This document shows positions 52,701 through 64,000 of a stretch of DNA of 64,000 bases, one piece after another. The stretch is from positions 1 through 64,000 of the forward strand of contig JAYJMR010000049.1 of assembly GCA_037074705.1 (NCBI GenBank). Direction: 5' to 3'. Position 1 is the stretch's first letter; each line of letters opens with the position of its first letter. This DNA comes from Zhengitettix transpicula. Its lineage: Eukaryota > Arthropoda > Insecta > Orthoptera > Tetrigidae. Under the pieces are notes generated by a model that was not told where the DNA came from, did no database searches, and worked only from the letters and a program-made list of their open reading frames with translations. Position numbers and translations under genes: made by a program.

Positions 52701-54769
52701 GTCATTAATTTTTATGAAATAAGACTTGGTTATTTGAAGATTCTTGGTTGGTGAAATTCCAAACTTGTCGTCGAAACGTCGAAATATTACGATATATTAA
52801 TTAATATTAATGGATTAAGATTTTAGAAGTGCAGGTTTGAGTAATTTTTATAAAGAACGAATCATTTATTATGAAATAAGACTTTGTTATTTGAAGATTC
52901 TTGGTTGGTGAAATTCCAAACTTGTCGTCGAAACGTCGAAATATTACGATATATTAATTAATATTAATGGATTAAGATTTTAGAAGTGCAGGTTTGAGTA
53001 ATTTTTTTAAAGAACGAGTCATTTATTATGAAATAAGACTTTGTTATTTGAAGATTCTTGGTTGGTGAAATTCCAAACTTGTCGTCGAAACGTCGAAATA
53101 TTACGATATATTAATTAATATTAATGGATTAATATTTTAGAAGTGCTGGTTTGAGTAATTTTTATAAAGAACGAGTCATTTATTATGAAATAAGACTTTG
53201 TTATTTGAAGATTCTTGGTTGGTGAAATTCCAAACTTGTCGTCGAAACGTCGAAATATTACGATATATTAATTAATATTAATGGATTAAGATTTTAGAAG
53301 TGCAGGTTTGAGTAATTTTTATAAAGAACGAGTCATTTATTATGAAATAAGACTTTGTTATTTGAAGATTCTTGGTTGGTGAAATTCCAAAATTGTCGTC
53401 GAAACGTCGAAATATTACGATATATTAATTAATATTAATAGATTAAGATTTTAGAAGTGCAGGTTTGACTAATTTTTAAACAGAACGAGTCATTTATTAT
53501 GAAATAAGACTTTGTTATTTGAAGATTCTTGGTTGGTGAAATTCCAAACTTGTCGTCGAAACGTCGAAATATTTTGATATATTAATTAATATTAATAGAT
53601 TAAGATTTTAGAAGTGCAGGTTTGAGTAATTTTTATAAACGAACGAATCATTTAGTATGAAATAAGACTTTGTTATTTGAAGATTCTTGGTTGGTGAAAT
53701 TCCAAACTTGTCGTCGAAACGTCGAAATATTGGGATATATTAATTAATATTAATAGATTAAGATTTTAAAAGTGCAGGTTTGACTAATTTTTATAAAGAA
53801 CGAGTCATTTATTATGAAATAAGACTTTGTTATTTGAAGATTCTTGGTTGGTGAAATTCCAAACTTGTCGTCGAAACGTCGAAATATTACGATATATTAA
53901 TTAATATTAATGGATTAAGATTTTAGAAGTGCAGGTTTGAGTAATTTTTATAAAGAACGAGTCATTTATTATGAAATAAGACTTTGTTATTTGAAGATTC
54001 TTGGTTGGTGAAATTCCAAACTTGTCGTCGAAACGTCGAAATATTACGATATATTAATTAATATTAATGGATTAAGATTTTAGAAGTGCAGGTTTGAGTA
54101 ATTTTTATAAAGAACGAGTCATTTATTATGAAATAAAACTTTGTTATTTGAAGATTCTTGGTTGGTGAAATTCCAAACTTGTCGTCGAAACGTCGAAATA
54201 TTACGATATATTAATTAATATTAATAGATTAAGATTTTAGAAGTGCAGGTTTGAGTAATTTTTATAAAGAACGAGTCATTTATTATGAAATAAGACTTTG
54301 TTATTTGAAGATTCTTGGTTGGTGAAATTCCAAACTTGTCGTCGAAACGTCGAAATATTACGATATATTAATTAATATTAATGGATTAAGATTTTAGAAG
54401 TGCAGGTTTGAGTAATTTTTATAATGAACGAGTCATTTATTATGAAATAAGACTTTGTTATTTGAAGATTCTTGGTTGGTGAAATTCCAAACTTGTCGTC
54501 GAAATATTACAATATATTAATTAATATTAATAGATTAAGATTTTAGAAGTGCAGGTTTGAGTAATTTTTATAAAGAACGAGTCATTTATTATGAAATAAG
54601 ACCTTCTTATTTGAAGATTCTTGGTTGGTGAAATTCCAAACTTGTCGTCGAAACGTCGAAATATTTTGATATATTAATTAATATTAATAGATAAAGATTT
54701 TAGAAGTGCTGGTTTGAGTAATTTTTATAAAGAACGAGTCAATTATTATGAAATAAGACTTTGTTATTT
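45829..54769. repeat. 55-unit duplicated block, copy B (57 units, 8941 bp)
   Basis: This is the downstream partner of 32964-41589, with markers in the same order: tattaaataag near 45963, aacgaaacat at 46577, gttagagtaa at 47027, aacatgtcg near 50403, taaacagaaagtg near 51433, aacaagtcg near 52444, an 8-base deletion near 54496 and accttcttat at 54601. Two units are extra: a C unit (TTG, gtgctgg) near 49118-49274, and one consensus-like unit between 53732 and 54135. Copy B also has its own private changes, such as a 3-base gain near 52706. Confidence 0.93.
54496..54507. repeat. Loss of one 8-bp internal repeat, duplicate of the 41316 event
   Basis: The position is exactly 13180 bp after the 41316 deletion, the same offset as the accttcttat marker that follows. 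The unit is otherwise of the acaatat, aatagatt kind. Confidence 0.9.
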
Positions 54770-54930
54770 GAAGATTCTTGGTTGGTGAAATTCCAAACTT
54801 GTCGTCGAAACGTCGAAATATTACGATATATTAATTAATATTAATGGATAGATTAAGATTTTAGAAGTGCTGGTTTGAGTAATTTTTATGAAGAACGAGT
54901 CATTTATTATGAAATAAGACTTTGTTATTT
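54770..54930. repeat. Hybrid satellite unit with a 4-bp gain at a variant boundary
   Basis: Near 54845 the unit reads aatggatagattaag. The two common alleles here are aatggattaag and aatagattaag. The observed string looks like the start of the first joined to the start of the second, with four extra bases. The unit is the first one after the end of duplicated copy B, so it may mark the recombination point. A local 4-bp duplication (gata, gatt) is an alternative. Confidence 0.75.
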
Positions 54931-55900
54931 GAAGATTCTTGGTTGGTGAAATTCCAAACTTGTCGTCGAAACGTCGAAATATTACGATATATTAATTAAT
55001 ATTAATGGATTAAGATTTTAGAAGTGCTGGTTTGAGTAATTTTTATAAAGAACGAGTCATTTATTATGAAATAAAACTTTGTTATTTGAAGATTCTTGGT
55101 TGGTGAAATTCCAAACTTGTCGTCGAAACGTCGAAATATTACGATATATTAATTAATATTAATGGATTAAGATTTTAGAAGTGCAGGTTTGAGTAATTTT
55201 ATAAAGAACGAGTCATTTATTATGAAATAAGACTTTGTTATTTGAAGATTCTTGGTTGGTGAAATTCCAAACTTGTCGTCGAAACGTCGAAATATTACGA
55301 TATATTAATTAATATTAATGGATTAAGATTTTAGAAGTGCAGGTTTGAGTCATTTTTATAAAGAACGAGTCATTTATTATGAAATAAGACTTTGTTATTT
55401 GAAGATTCTTGGTTGGTGAAGTTCCAAACTTGTCGTCGAAACGTCGAAATATTACGATATATTAATTAATATTAATAGATTAAGATTTTAGAAGTGCAGG
55501 TTTGACTAATTTTTACAAAGAACGAGTCATTTATTATGAAATAAGACTTTGTTATTTCAAGATTCTTGGTTGGTGAAATTCCAAACTTGTCGTCGAAACG
55601 TCGAAATATTTTGATATATTAATTAATATTAATAGATTAAGATTTTAGAAGTGCTGGTTTGGGTAATTTTTATAAAGAACGAGTCATTTATTATGAAATA
55701 AGACTTTGTTATTTGAAGATTCTTGGTTGGTGAAATTCCAAACTTGTCGTCGAAACGTCGAAATATTGGGATATATTAATTAATATTAATAGATTAAGAT
55801 TTTAGAAGTGCTGGTTTGAGTAATTTTTATAAAGAACGAGTCATTTATTATGAAATAAGACTTTGTATTTGAAGATTCTTATTTGGTGAAATTCCAAACT

Positions 55901-55912
55901 TGTCGTCGAAAT
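55901..55912. repeat. Independent loss of one 8-bp internal repeat
   Basis: The same cgtcgaaa slippage deletion is seen in a unit with different private changes (cttatttgg near 55879 and atataaatt near 55920). It is not part of the large duplicated block, so it looks like a second event at the same hotspot. Confidence 0.85.
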
Positions 55913-57433
55913 ATTACGATATATAAATTAATATTAATGGATTAAGATTTTAGAAGTGCTGGTTTGAGTAATTTTTATAAAGAACGAGTCATTTATTATG
56001 AAATAAGACTTTGTTATTTGAAAATTCTTGGTTGGTGAAATTCCAAACTTGTCGTCGAAACGTCGAAATATTACGATATATTAATTAATATTAATGGATT
56101 AAGATTTTAGAAGTGCTGGTTTGAGTAATTTTTATAAAGAACGAGTCATTTATTATGAAATAAGACTTTGTTATTTGAAGATTCTTGGTTGGTGAAATTC
56201 CAAACTTGTCGTCGAAACGTCGAAATATTACGATATATTAATTAATATTAATAGATTAAGATTTTAGAAGTGCAGGTTTGACTAATTTTTAAAAAGAACG
56301 AGTCATTTATTATGAAATAAGACTTTGTTATTTGAAGATTCTTGGTTGGTGAAATTCCAAACTTGTCGTCGAAACGTCGAAATATTATGATATATTAATT
56401 AATATTAATAGATTAAGATTTTAGAAGTGCAGGTTTGAGTAATTTTTATAAAGAACGAATCATTTATTATGAAATAAGACTTTGTTATTTGAAGATTCTT
56501 GGTTGGTGAAATTCCAAACTTGTCGTCGAAACGTCGAAATATTATGATATATTAATTAGTATTAATAGATTAAGATTTTAGAAGTGCTGGTTTGAGTAAT
56601 TTTTATAAAGAACGAGTCATTTATTATGAAATAAGACTTTGTTATTTGAAGATTCTTGGTTATTGAAATTCCAAATTTGTCGTCGAAACGTCGAAATATT
56701 ACGATATATTAATTAATATTAATGGATTTAGATTTTAGAAGTGCAGGTTTGAGTAATTTTTATAAAGAACGAGTCATTTATTATGAAATAAGACTTTGTT
56801 ATTTGAAGATTCTTGGTTGGTGAAATTCCAAACTTGTCGTCGAAACGTCGAAATATTACGATATATTAATTAATATTAATAGATTAAGATTTTAGAAGTG
56901 CAGGTTTGACTAATTTTTAAAAAGAACGAGTCATTTATTATGAAATAAGACTTTGTTATTTGAAGATTCTTGGTTGGTGAAATTCCAAACTTGTCGTCGA
57001 AACGTCGAAATATTTTGATATATTAATTAATATTAATAGATTAAGATTTTAGAAGTGCTGGTTTGAGTAATTTTTATAAAGAACGAGTCATTTATTATGA
57101 AATAAGACTTTGTTATTTGAAGATTCTTGGTTGGTGAAATTCCAAAACTTGTCGTCGAAACGTCGAAATATTATGATATATTAATTAATATTAATAGATT
57201 AAGATTTTAGAAGTGCAGGTTTGAGTAATTTTTATAAAGAACGAATCACTTATTATGAAATAAGACTTTGTTATTTGAAGATTCTTGGTTGGTGAAATTC
57301 CAAACTTGTCGTCGAAACGTCGAAATATTATGATATATTAATTAGTATTAATAGATTAAGATTTTAGAAGTGCTGGTTTGAGTAATTTTTATAAAGAACG
57401 AGTCATTTATTATGAAATAAGACTTTGTTATTT

Positions 57434-57747
57434 GAAGATTCTTGGTTGGAGAAATTCCAAACTTGTGGTCGAAACGTCGAAATATTGGGATATATTAATT
57501 AATATTAATAGATTAAGATTTTAAAAGTGCAGGTTTGACTAATTTTTATAAAGAACGAGTCATTTATTATGAAATAAGACTTTGTTATTTGAAGATTCTT
57601 GGTTGGTTAAATTCCAAACTTGTTGTCGAAACGTCGAAATATTGGGATATATTAATTAATATTAATAGATTAAGATTTTAAAAGTGCAGGTTTGACTAAT
57701 TTTTATAAAGAACGAATCATTTATTATGAAATAAGACTTTGTTATTT
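57434..57747. repeat. Two D-type units side by side
   Basis: Both units have GGG at unit 54-56, A at 77, A at 91 and C at 106. Everywhere else the D unit is single within its cassette. The first carries ggttggagaaatt and cttgtggtcg, the second ggttggttaaatt and cttgttgtcg, so both differ at the same two usually invariant places (around unit 18 and 34). A one-unit duplication followed by separate mutation would explain it. Confidence 0.85.
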
Positions 57748-58689
57748 GAAGATTCTTGGTTGGTGAAATTCCAAACTTGTCGTCGAAACGTCGAAATATT
57801 ACGATATATTAATTAATATTAATGGATTAAGATTTTAGAAGTGCAGGTTTGAGTAATTTTTATAAAGAACGAGTCATTTATTATGAAATAAGACTTTGTT
57901 ATTTGAAGATTCTTGGTTGGTGAAATTCCAAACTTGTCGTCGAAACGTCGAAATATTACGATATATTAATTAATATTAATGGATTAAGATTTTAGAAGTG
58001 CAGGTTTGAGTAATTTTTATAAAGAACGAGTCATTTATTATGAAATAAGACTTTGTTATTTGAAGATTCTTGGTTGGTGAAATTCCAAACTTGTCGTCGA
58101 AACGTCGAAATATTACGATATATTAATTAATATTAATGGAATAAGATTTTGGAAGTGCAGGTTTGAGTAATTTTTATAAAGAACGAGTCATTTATTATGA
58201 AATAAGACTTTGTTATTTGAAGATTCTTGGTTGGTGAAATTCCAAACTTGTCGTCGAAACGTCGAAATATTGGGATATATTAATTAATATTAATAGATTA
58301 AGATTTTAGAAGTGCAGGTTTGAGTAATTTTTATAAAGAACGAGTCATTTATTATGAAATAAGACTTTGTTATTTGAAGATTCTTGGTTGGTGAAATTCC
58401 AAACTTGTCGTCGAAACGTCGAAATATTACGATATATTAATTATTATTAATGGATTAAGATTTTAGAAGTGCAGGTTTGAGTAATTTTTATAAAGAACGA
58501 GTCATTTATTATGAAATAAGACTTTGTTATTTGAAGATTCTTGGTTGGTGAAATTCCAAACTTGTCGTCGAAACGTCGAAATATTACGATATATTAATTA
58601 ATATTAATGGATTAAGATTTTAGAAGTGCTGGTTTGAGTAATTTTTATAAAGAACGAGTCACTTATTATGAAATAAGACTTTGTTATTT

Positions 58690-59788
58690 GAAGATTCTTG
58701 GTTGGTGAAATTCCAAACTTGTCGTCGAAACGTCGAAATATTACGATATATTAATTAATATTAATGGATTAAGATTTTAGATGTGCAGGTTTGAGTAATT
58801 TTTATAAAGAACGAGTCATTTATTATGAAATAAGACTTTGTTATTTGAAGATACTTGGTTGGTGAAATTCCAAACTTGTCGTCGAAACGTCAAAATATTA
58901 CGATATATTAATTAATATTAATGGATTAAGATTTTAGAAGTGCTGGTTTGAGTAATTTTTATAAAGAACGAGTCATTTATTATGAAATAAGTCTTTGTTA
59001 TTTGAAGATTCTTGGTTGGTGAAATTCCAAACTTGTCGTCGAAACGTCGAAATATTACGATATATTAATTAATATTAATGGATGAAGATTTTAGAAGTGC
59101 TGGTTTGAGTAATTTTTATAAAGAACGAGTCATTTATTATGAAATAAGACTTTGTTATTTGAAGATTCTTGGTTGGTGAAATTCCAAACTTGTCGTCGAA
59201 ACGTCGAAATATTACGATATATTAATTAATATTAATGGATGAAGATTTTAGAAGTGCTGGTTTGAGTAATTTTTATAAAGAACGAATCATTTATTATGAA
59301 ATAAGACTTTGTTATTTGAAGATTCTTGGTAGGTGAAATTCCAAACTTGTCGTCGAAACGTCGAAATATTACGATATATTAATTAATATTAATGGATTAA
59401 GATTTTAGAAGTGCAGGTTTGAGTAATTTTTATAAAGAACGAGTTATTTATTATGAAATAAGACTTTGTTATTTGAAGATTCTTGGTTGGTGAAAATCCA
59501 AACTTGTCGTCGAAACGTCGAAATATTACGATATATTAATTAATATTAATGGATTAAGATTTTAGAAGTGCAGGTTTGAGTAATTTTTATAAAGAACGAG
59601 TCATTTATTATGAAATAAGACTTTGTTATTTGAAGATTCTTGGTTGGTGAAATTCCAAACTTGTCGTCGAAACGTCGAAATATTACGATATATTAATTAA
59701 TATTAATAGATTAAGATTTTAGAAGTGCAGGTTTAAGTAATTTTTATAAAGAACGAGTCATTTATTATGAAATAAGACTTTGTTATTT
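58690..59788. repeat. Seven-unit segment, copy 1 of an 11-unit-offset pair
   Basis: Marker order is gatgtgcagg, then gatacttgg with gtcaaaat and aagtctttg, then two gatgaag units (the second with gaatcat), then ggtaggtgaa, a consensus unit, and an aatagatt unit with gtttaagtaa near 59731. All recur 1727 bp (11 units) downstream. Confidence 0.88.
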
Positions 59789-60416
59789 GAAGATTCTTGG
59801 TTGGTGAAATTCCAAACTTGTCGTCGAAACGTCGAAATATTACGATATATTAATTATTATTAATGGATTAAGATTTTAGAAGTGCAGGTTTGAGTAATTT
59901 TTATAAAGAACGAGTCATTTATTATGAAATAAGACTTTGTTATTTGAAGATTCTTGGTTGGTGAAATTCCAAACTTGTCGTCGAAACGTCGAAATATTAC
60001 GATATATTAATTAATATTAATGGATTAAGATTTTAGAAGTGCTGGTTTGAGTAATTTTTATAAAGAACGAGTCACTTATTATGAAATAAGACTTTGTTAT
60101 TTGAAGATTCTTGGTTGGTGAAATTCCAAACTTGTCGTCGAAACGTCGAAATATTACGATATATTAATTAATATTAATGGATTAAGATTTTAAAAGTGCT
60201 GGTTTGAGTAATTTTTATAAAGAACGAGTCATTTATTATGAAATAAGACTTTGTTATTTGAAGATTCTTGGTTGGTGAAATTCCAAACTTTTCGTCGAAA
60301 CGTCGAAATATTACGATATATTAATTAATATTAATGGATTAAGATTTTAGAAGTGCTGGTTTGAGTAATTTTTATAAAGAACGAGTCATTTATTATGAAA
60401 TAAGACTTTGTTATTT

Positions 60417-61516
60417 GAAGATTCTTGGTTTGTGAAATTCCAAACTTATCGTCGAAACGTCGAAATATTACGATATATTAATTAATATTAATGGATTAAG
60501 ATTTTAGATGTGCAGGTTTGAGTAATTTTTATAAAGAACGAGTCATTTATTATGAAATAAGACTTTGTTATTTGAAGATACTTGGTTGGTGAAATTCCAA
60601 ACTTGTCGTCGAAACGTCAAAATATTACGATATATTAATTAATATTAATGAATTAAGATTTTAGAAGTGCTGGTTTGAGTAATTTTTATAAAGAACGAGT
60701 CATTTATTATGAAATAAGTCTTTGTTATTTGAAGATTCTTGGTTGGTGAAATTCCAAACTTGTCGTCGAAACGTCGAAATATTACGATATATTAATTAAT
60801 ATTAATGGATGAAGATTTTAGAAGTGCTGGTTTGAGTAATTTTTATAAAGAACGAGTCATTTATTATGAAATAAGACTTTGTTTTTTGAAGATTCTTGGT
60901 TGGTGAAATTCCAAACTTGTCGTCGAAACGTCGAAATATTACGATATATTAATTAATATTAATGGATGAAGATTTTAGAAGTGCTGGTTTGAGTAATTTT
61001 TATAAAGAACGAATCATTTATTATGAAATAAGACTTTGTTATTTGAAGATTCTTGGTAGGTGAAATTCCAAACTTGTCGTCGAAACGTCGAAATATTACG
61101 ATATATTAATTAATATTAATGGATTAAGATTTTAGAAGTGCAGGTTTGAGTAATTTTTATAAAGAACGAGTCATTTATTATGAAATAAGACTTTGTTATT
61201 TGAAGATTCTTGGTTGGTGAAATTCCAAACTTGTCGTCGAAACGTCGAAATATTACGATATATTAATTAATATTAATGGATTAAGAATTTTAGAAGTGCA
61301 GGTTTGAGTAATTTTTATAAAGAACGAGTCATTTATTATGAAATAAGACTTTGTTATTTGAAGATTCTTGGTTGGTGAAATTCCAAACTTGTCGTCGAAA
61401 CGTCGAAATATTACGATATATTAATTAATATTAATAGATTAAGATTTTAGAAGTGCAGGTTTAAGTAATTTTTATAAAGAACGAGTCATTTATTATGAAA
61501 TAAGACTTTGTTATTT
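60417..61516. repeat. Seven-unit segment, copy 2 of an 11-unit-offset pair
   Basis: It repeats the marker order of 58690-59788. New changes are ggtttgtgaa and cttatcg in the first unit, aatgaatt near 60649, tgttttttgaag near 60881 and one extra T or A near 61286, which makes this copy one base longer. Confidence 0.88.
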
Positions 61517-64000
61517 AAAGATTCTTGGTTGGTGAAATTCCAAACTTGTCGTCGAAACGTCGAAATATTACGATATATTAATTAATATTAATGGATTAAG
61601 ATTTTAGAAGTGCAGGTTTGAGTAATTTTTATAAAGAACGAGTCATTTATTATGAAATAAGACTTTGTTATTTGAAGATTCTTGGTTGGTGAAATTCCAA
61701 ACTTGTCGTCGAAACGTCGAAATATTACGATATATTAATTAATATTAATAGATTAAGATTTTAGAAGTGCAGGTTTGACTAATTTTTAAAAGAACGAGTC
61801 ATTTATTATGTAATAAGACTTTGTTATTTCAAGATTCTTGGTTGGTGAAATTCCAAACTTGTCGTCGAAACGTCGAAATATTTTGATATATTAATTAATA
61901 TTAATAGATTAAGATTTTAGAAGTGCTGGTTTGAGTAATTTTTATAAAGAACGAGTCATTTATTATGAAATAAGACTTTGTTATTTGAAGATTCTTGGTT
62001 GGTGAAATTCCAAACTTGTCGTCGAAACGTCGAAATATTATGATATATTAATTAATATTAATAGATTAAGATTTTAGAAGTGCAGGTTTGAGTAATTTTT
62101 ATAAAGAACGAATCATTTATTATGAAATAAGACTTTGTTATTTGAAGATTCTTGGTTGGTGAAATTCCAAACTTGTCGTCGAAACGTCGAAATATTTTGA
62201 TATATTAATTAATATTAATAGATTAAGATTTTAGAAGTGCTGGTTTGAGTAATTTTTATAAAGAACGAGTCATTTATTATGAAATAAGACTTTGTTATTT
62301 GAAGATTCTTGGTTGGTGAAATTCCAAACTTGTCGTCGAAACGTCGAAATATTATGATATATTAATTAGTATTAATAGATTAAGATTTTAGAAGTGCTGG
62401 TTTGAGTAATTTTTATAAAGAACGAGTCATTTATTATGAAATAAGACTTTGTTATTTAAAGATTCTTGGTTGGTGAAATTCCAAACTTGTCGTCGAAACG
62501 TCGAAATATTGGGATATATTAATAAATATTAATAGATTAAGATTTTAAAAGTGCAGGTTTGACTAATTTTTATAAGGAACGAGTCATTTATTATGAAATA
62601 AGACTTTGTTATTTGAAGATTCTTGGTTGGTGAAATTCCAAACTTGTCGTCGAAACGTCGAAATATTACGATATATTAATTAATATTAATGGATTAAGAT
62701 TTTAGAAGTGCTGGTTTGAGTAATTTTTATAAAGAACGAGTCATTTATTATGAAATAAGACTTTGTTATTTGAAGATTCTTGGTTGGTGAAATTCCAAAC
62801 TTGTCGTCGAAACGTCGAAATATTACGATATATTAATTAATATTAGTGGATTAAGATTTTAGAAGTGCAGGTTTGAGTAATTTTTATAAAGAACGAGTCA
62901 TTTATTATGAAATAAGACTTTGTTATTTGAAGATTCTTGGTTGGTGAAATTCCAAACTTGTCGTCGAAACGTCAAAATATTACGATATATTAATTAATAT
63001 TAATGGATTAAGATTTAAGAAGTGCAGGTTTGAGTAATTTTTATAAAGAACGAGTCATTTATTATGAAATAAGACTTTGTTATTTGAAGATTCTTGGTTG
63101 GTGAAATTCCAAACTTGTCGTCGAAACGTCGAAATATTACGATATATTAATTAATATTAATGGAATAAGATTTTAGAAGTGCAGGTTTGAGTAATTTTTA
63201 TAAAGAACGAGTCATTTATTATGAAATAAGACTTTGTTATTTGAAGATTCTTGGATGGTGAAATTCCAAACTTGTCGTCGAAACGTCGAAATATTACGAT
63301 ATATTAATTAATATTAATGGATTAAGATTTTAGAAGTGCAGGTTTGAGTAATTTTTATAAAGAACGAGTCATTTATTATGAAATAAGACTTTGTTATTTG
63401 AAGATTCTTGGTTGGTGAAATTCCAAACTTGTCGTCGAAACGTCGAAATATTACGATATATTAATTAATATTAATTGATTAAGATTTTAGAAGTGCAGGT
63501 TTGAGTAATTTTTATAAAGAACGAGTCATTTATTATGAAATAAGACTTTGTTATTTGAAGATTCTTGGTTGGTGAAAATCCAAACTTGTCGTCGAAACGT
63601 CGAAATATTGGGATATATTAATTAATATTAATAGATTAAGATTTTAGAAGTGCAGGTTTGAGTAATTTTTATAAAGAACGAGTCATTTATTATGAAATAA
63701 GACTTTGTTATTTGAAGATTCTTGGTTGGTGAAATTCCAAACTTGTCGTCGAAACGTCGAAATATTACGATATATTAATAAATATTAATGGATTAAGATT
63801 TTAGAAGTGCAGGTTTGAGTAATTTTTATAAAGAACGAGTCATTTATTATGAAATAAGACTTTGTTATTTGAAGATTCTTGGTTGGTGAAATTCCAAACT
63901 TGTCGTCGAAACGTCGAAATATTACGATATATTAATTAATATTAATGGATTAAGATTTTAGAAGTGCAGGTTTGAGTAATTTTTATAAAGAACGAGTCAT

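Larger units (their letters stand above)
1..64000. repeat. Tandem satellite array, 157-bp unit, about 407.8 copies, filling the window
   Basis: Seen directly: the same unit recurs head to tail from first base to last, with starts at 1, 158, 315, 472 and so on to 63871. All units are in one orientation. Most neighbouring units differ at only a few bases, and most units are exactly 157 bp. The consensus has 42 G+C of 157 (about 27%), with 29 G and 13 C on the plus strand. No unique sequence, transposon or gene interrupts it. Because 157 is not a multiple of 3, any reading frame shifts at each unit and soon meets a stop. Inferred: constitutive heterochromatin of a eukaryote, quite possibly centromeric, since the unit is near nucleosome length and shows higher-order repeats. 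I do not recognise the family, and a subtelomeric or B-chromosome satellite would look similar. Confidence 0.98.

Noticed and set aside
1..64000. CRISPR array
   Set aside because: The repeats are 157 bp and directly abutting, without unique spacers, and there are no cas-like genes.
1..64000. Tandem protein-coding repeat, as in silk, mucin or antifreeze genes
   Set aside because: A 157-bp period is not a multiple of three, and stops occur in all frames within one to two units, so no long open frame can cross the array.
1..64000. Transposon insertions or long terminal repeats within the array
   Set aside because: Every 157-bp interval holds a recognisable unit and no inserted segment longer than a few bases was seen. 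The largest gains are 3-4 bp (near 52706 and 54848).
1..64000. Bacterial or plasmid iteron origin
   Set aside because: Iterons are short (about 20 bp) and few. Hundreds of 157-bp units without any gene in 64 kb are characteristic of eukaryotic satellites.

Overview
The whole 64 kb window is one uninterrupted tandem satellite array. The unit is 157 bp. Taking window base 1 as unit position 1, there are 407 complete units plus a final 130-bp partial unit, with a net loss of 29 bases to small indels. All units lie in the same orientation. I see no flanking unique DNA, transposon insertion, RNA gene, CRISPR array or credible protein-coding gene. The consensus unit is about 27% GC, G-rich on the plus strand (29 G, 13 C), and has six CpG sites where about 2.4 are expected. 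A megasatellite-like array of near-nucleosome-length units with higher-order structure points to eukaryotic centromeric or pericentromeric heterochromatin. The retained CpGs fit a genome with little CpG methylation, such as many insects, but I do not recognise the family and cannot name the organism.

The array is layered. Units carry linked variants that define recognisable types. The most useful are a B-C-D cassette (B: C at unit position 106 and A at 116; C: TTG at 54-56; D: GGG at 54-56 with A at 91) and a left-side marker (tagtattact at 67-76). These types recur at whole-unit distances and so reveal higher-order repeats (HORs). At 1-15.4 kb the HOR is about 21-23 units (about 3.3-3.6 kb), and one HOR-scale block is nearly duplicated at an offset of 4392 bp. 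At 15.4-20.4 kb it shortens to 15 and then 10 units. At 20.4-29.4 kb there is a 29-unit tandem duplication. At 27.5-32.2 kb a 20-unit offset copy follows. At 33.0-41.6 kb and again at 45.8-54.8 kb lies a 55-57-unit block, repeated about 13 kb apart, which itself contains a 13-14-unit HOR. Short local amplifications of 5, 7 and 11 units occur at 42.5-44.1, 45.5-46.7 and 58.7-61.5 kb.

The left markers stop by about 27.4 kb, and a right-side variant (A at unit position 126) first appears near 23.4 kb, so two array lineages meet in the middle. One spot, about 7.17-7.46 kb, packs around eleven small indels into two to three units. It sits beside the edge of the 4392-bp duplication and may be an unpolished assembly join. 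The only open reading frame of note (7232-7441) lies inside this damage and is not a gene.

No novel gene system is visible. The interest lies in the array itself: its HOR history, a strongly conserved half versus a variable half of the unit, overlapping palindromes, an internal 8-bp tandem repeat, and possible assembly artefacts.
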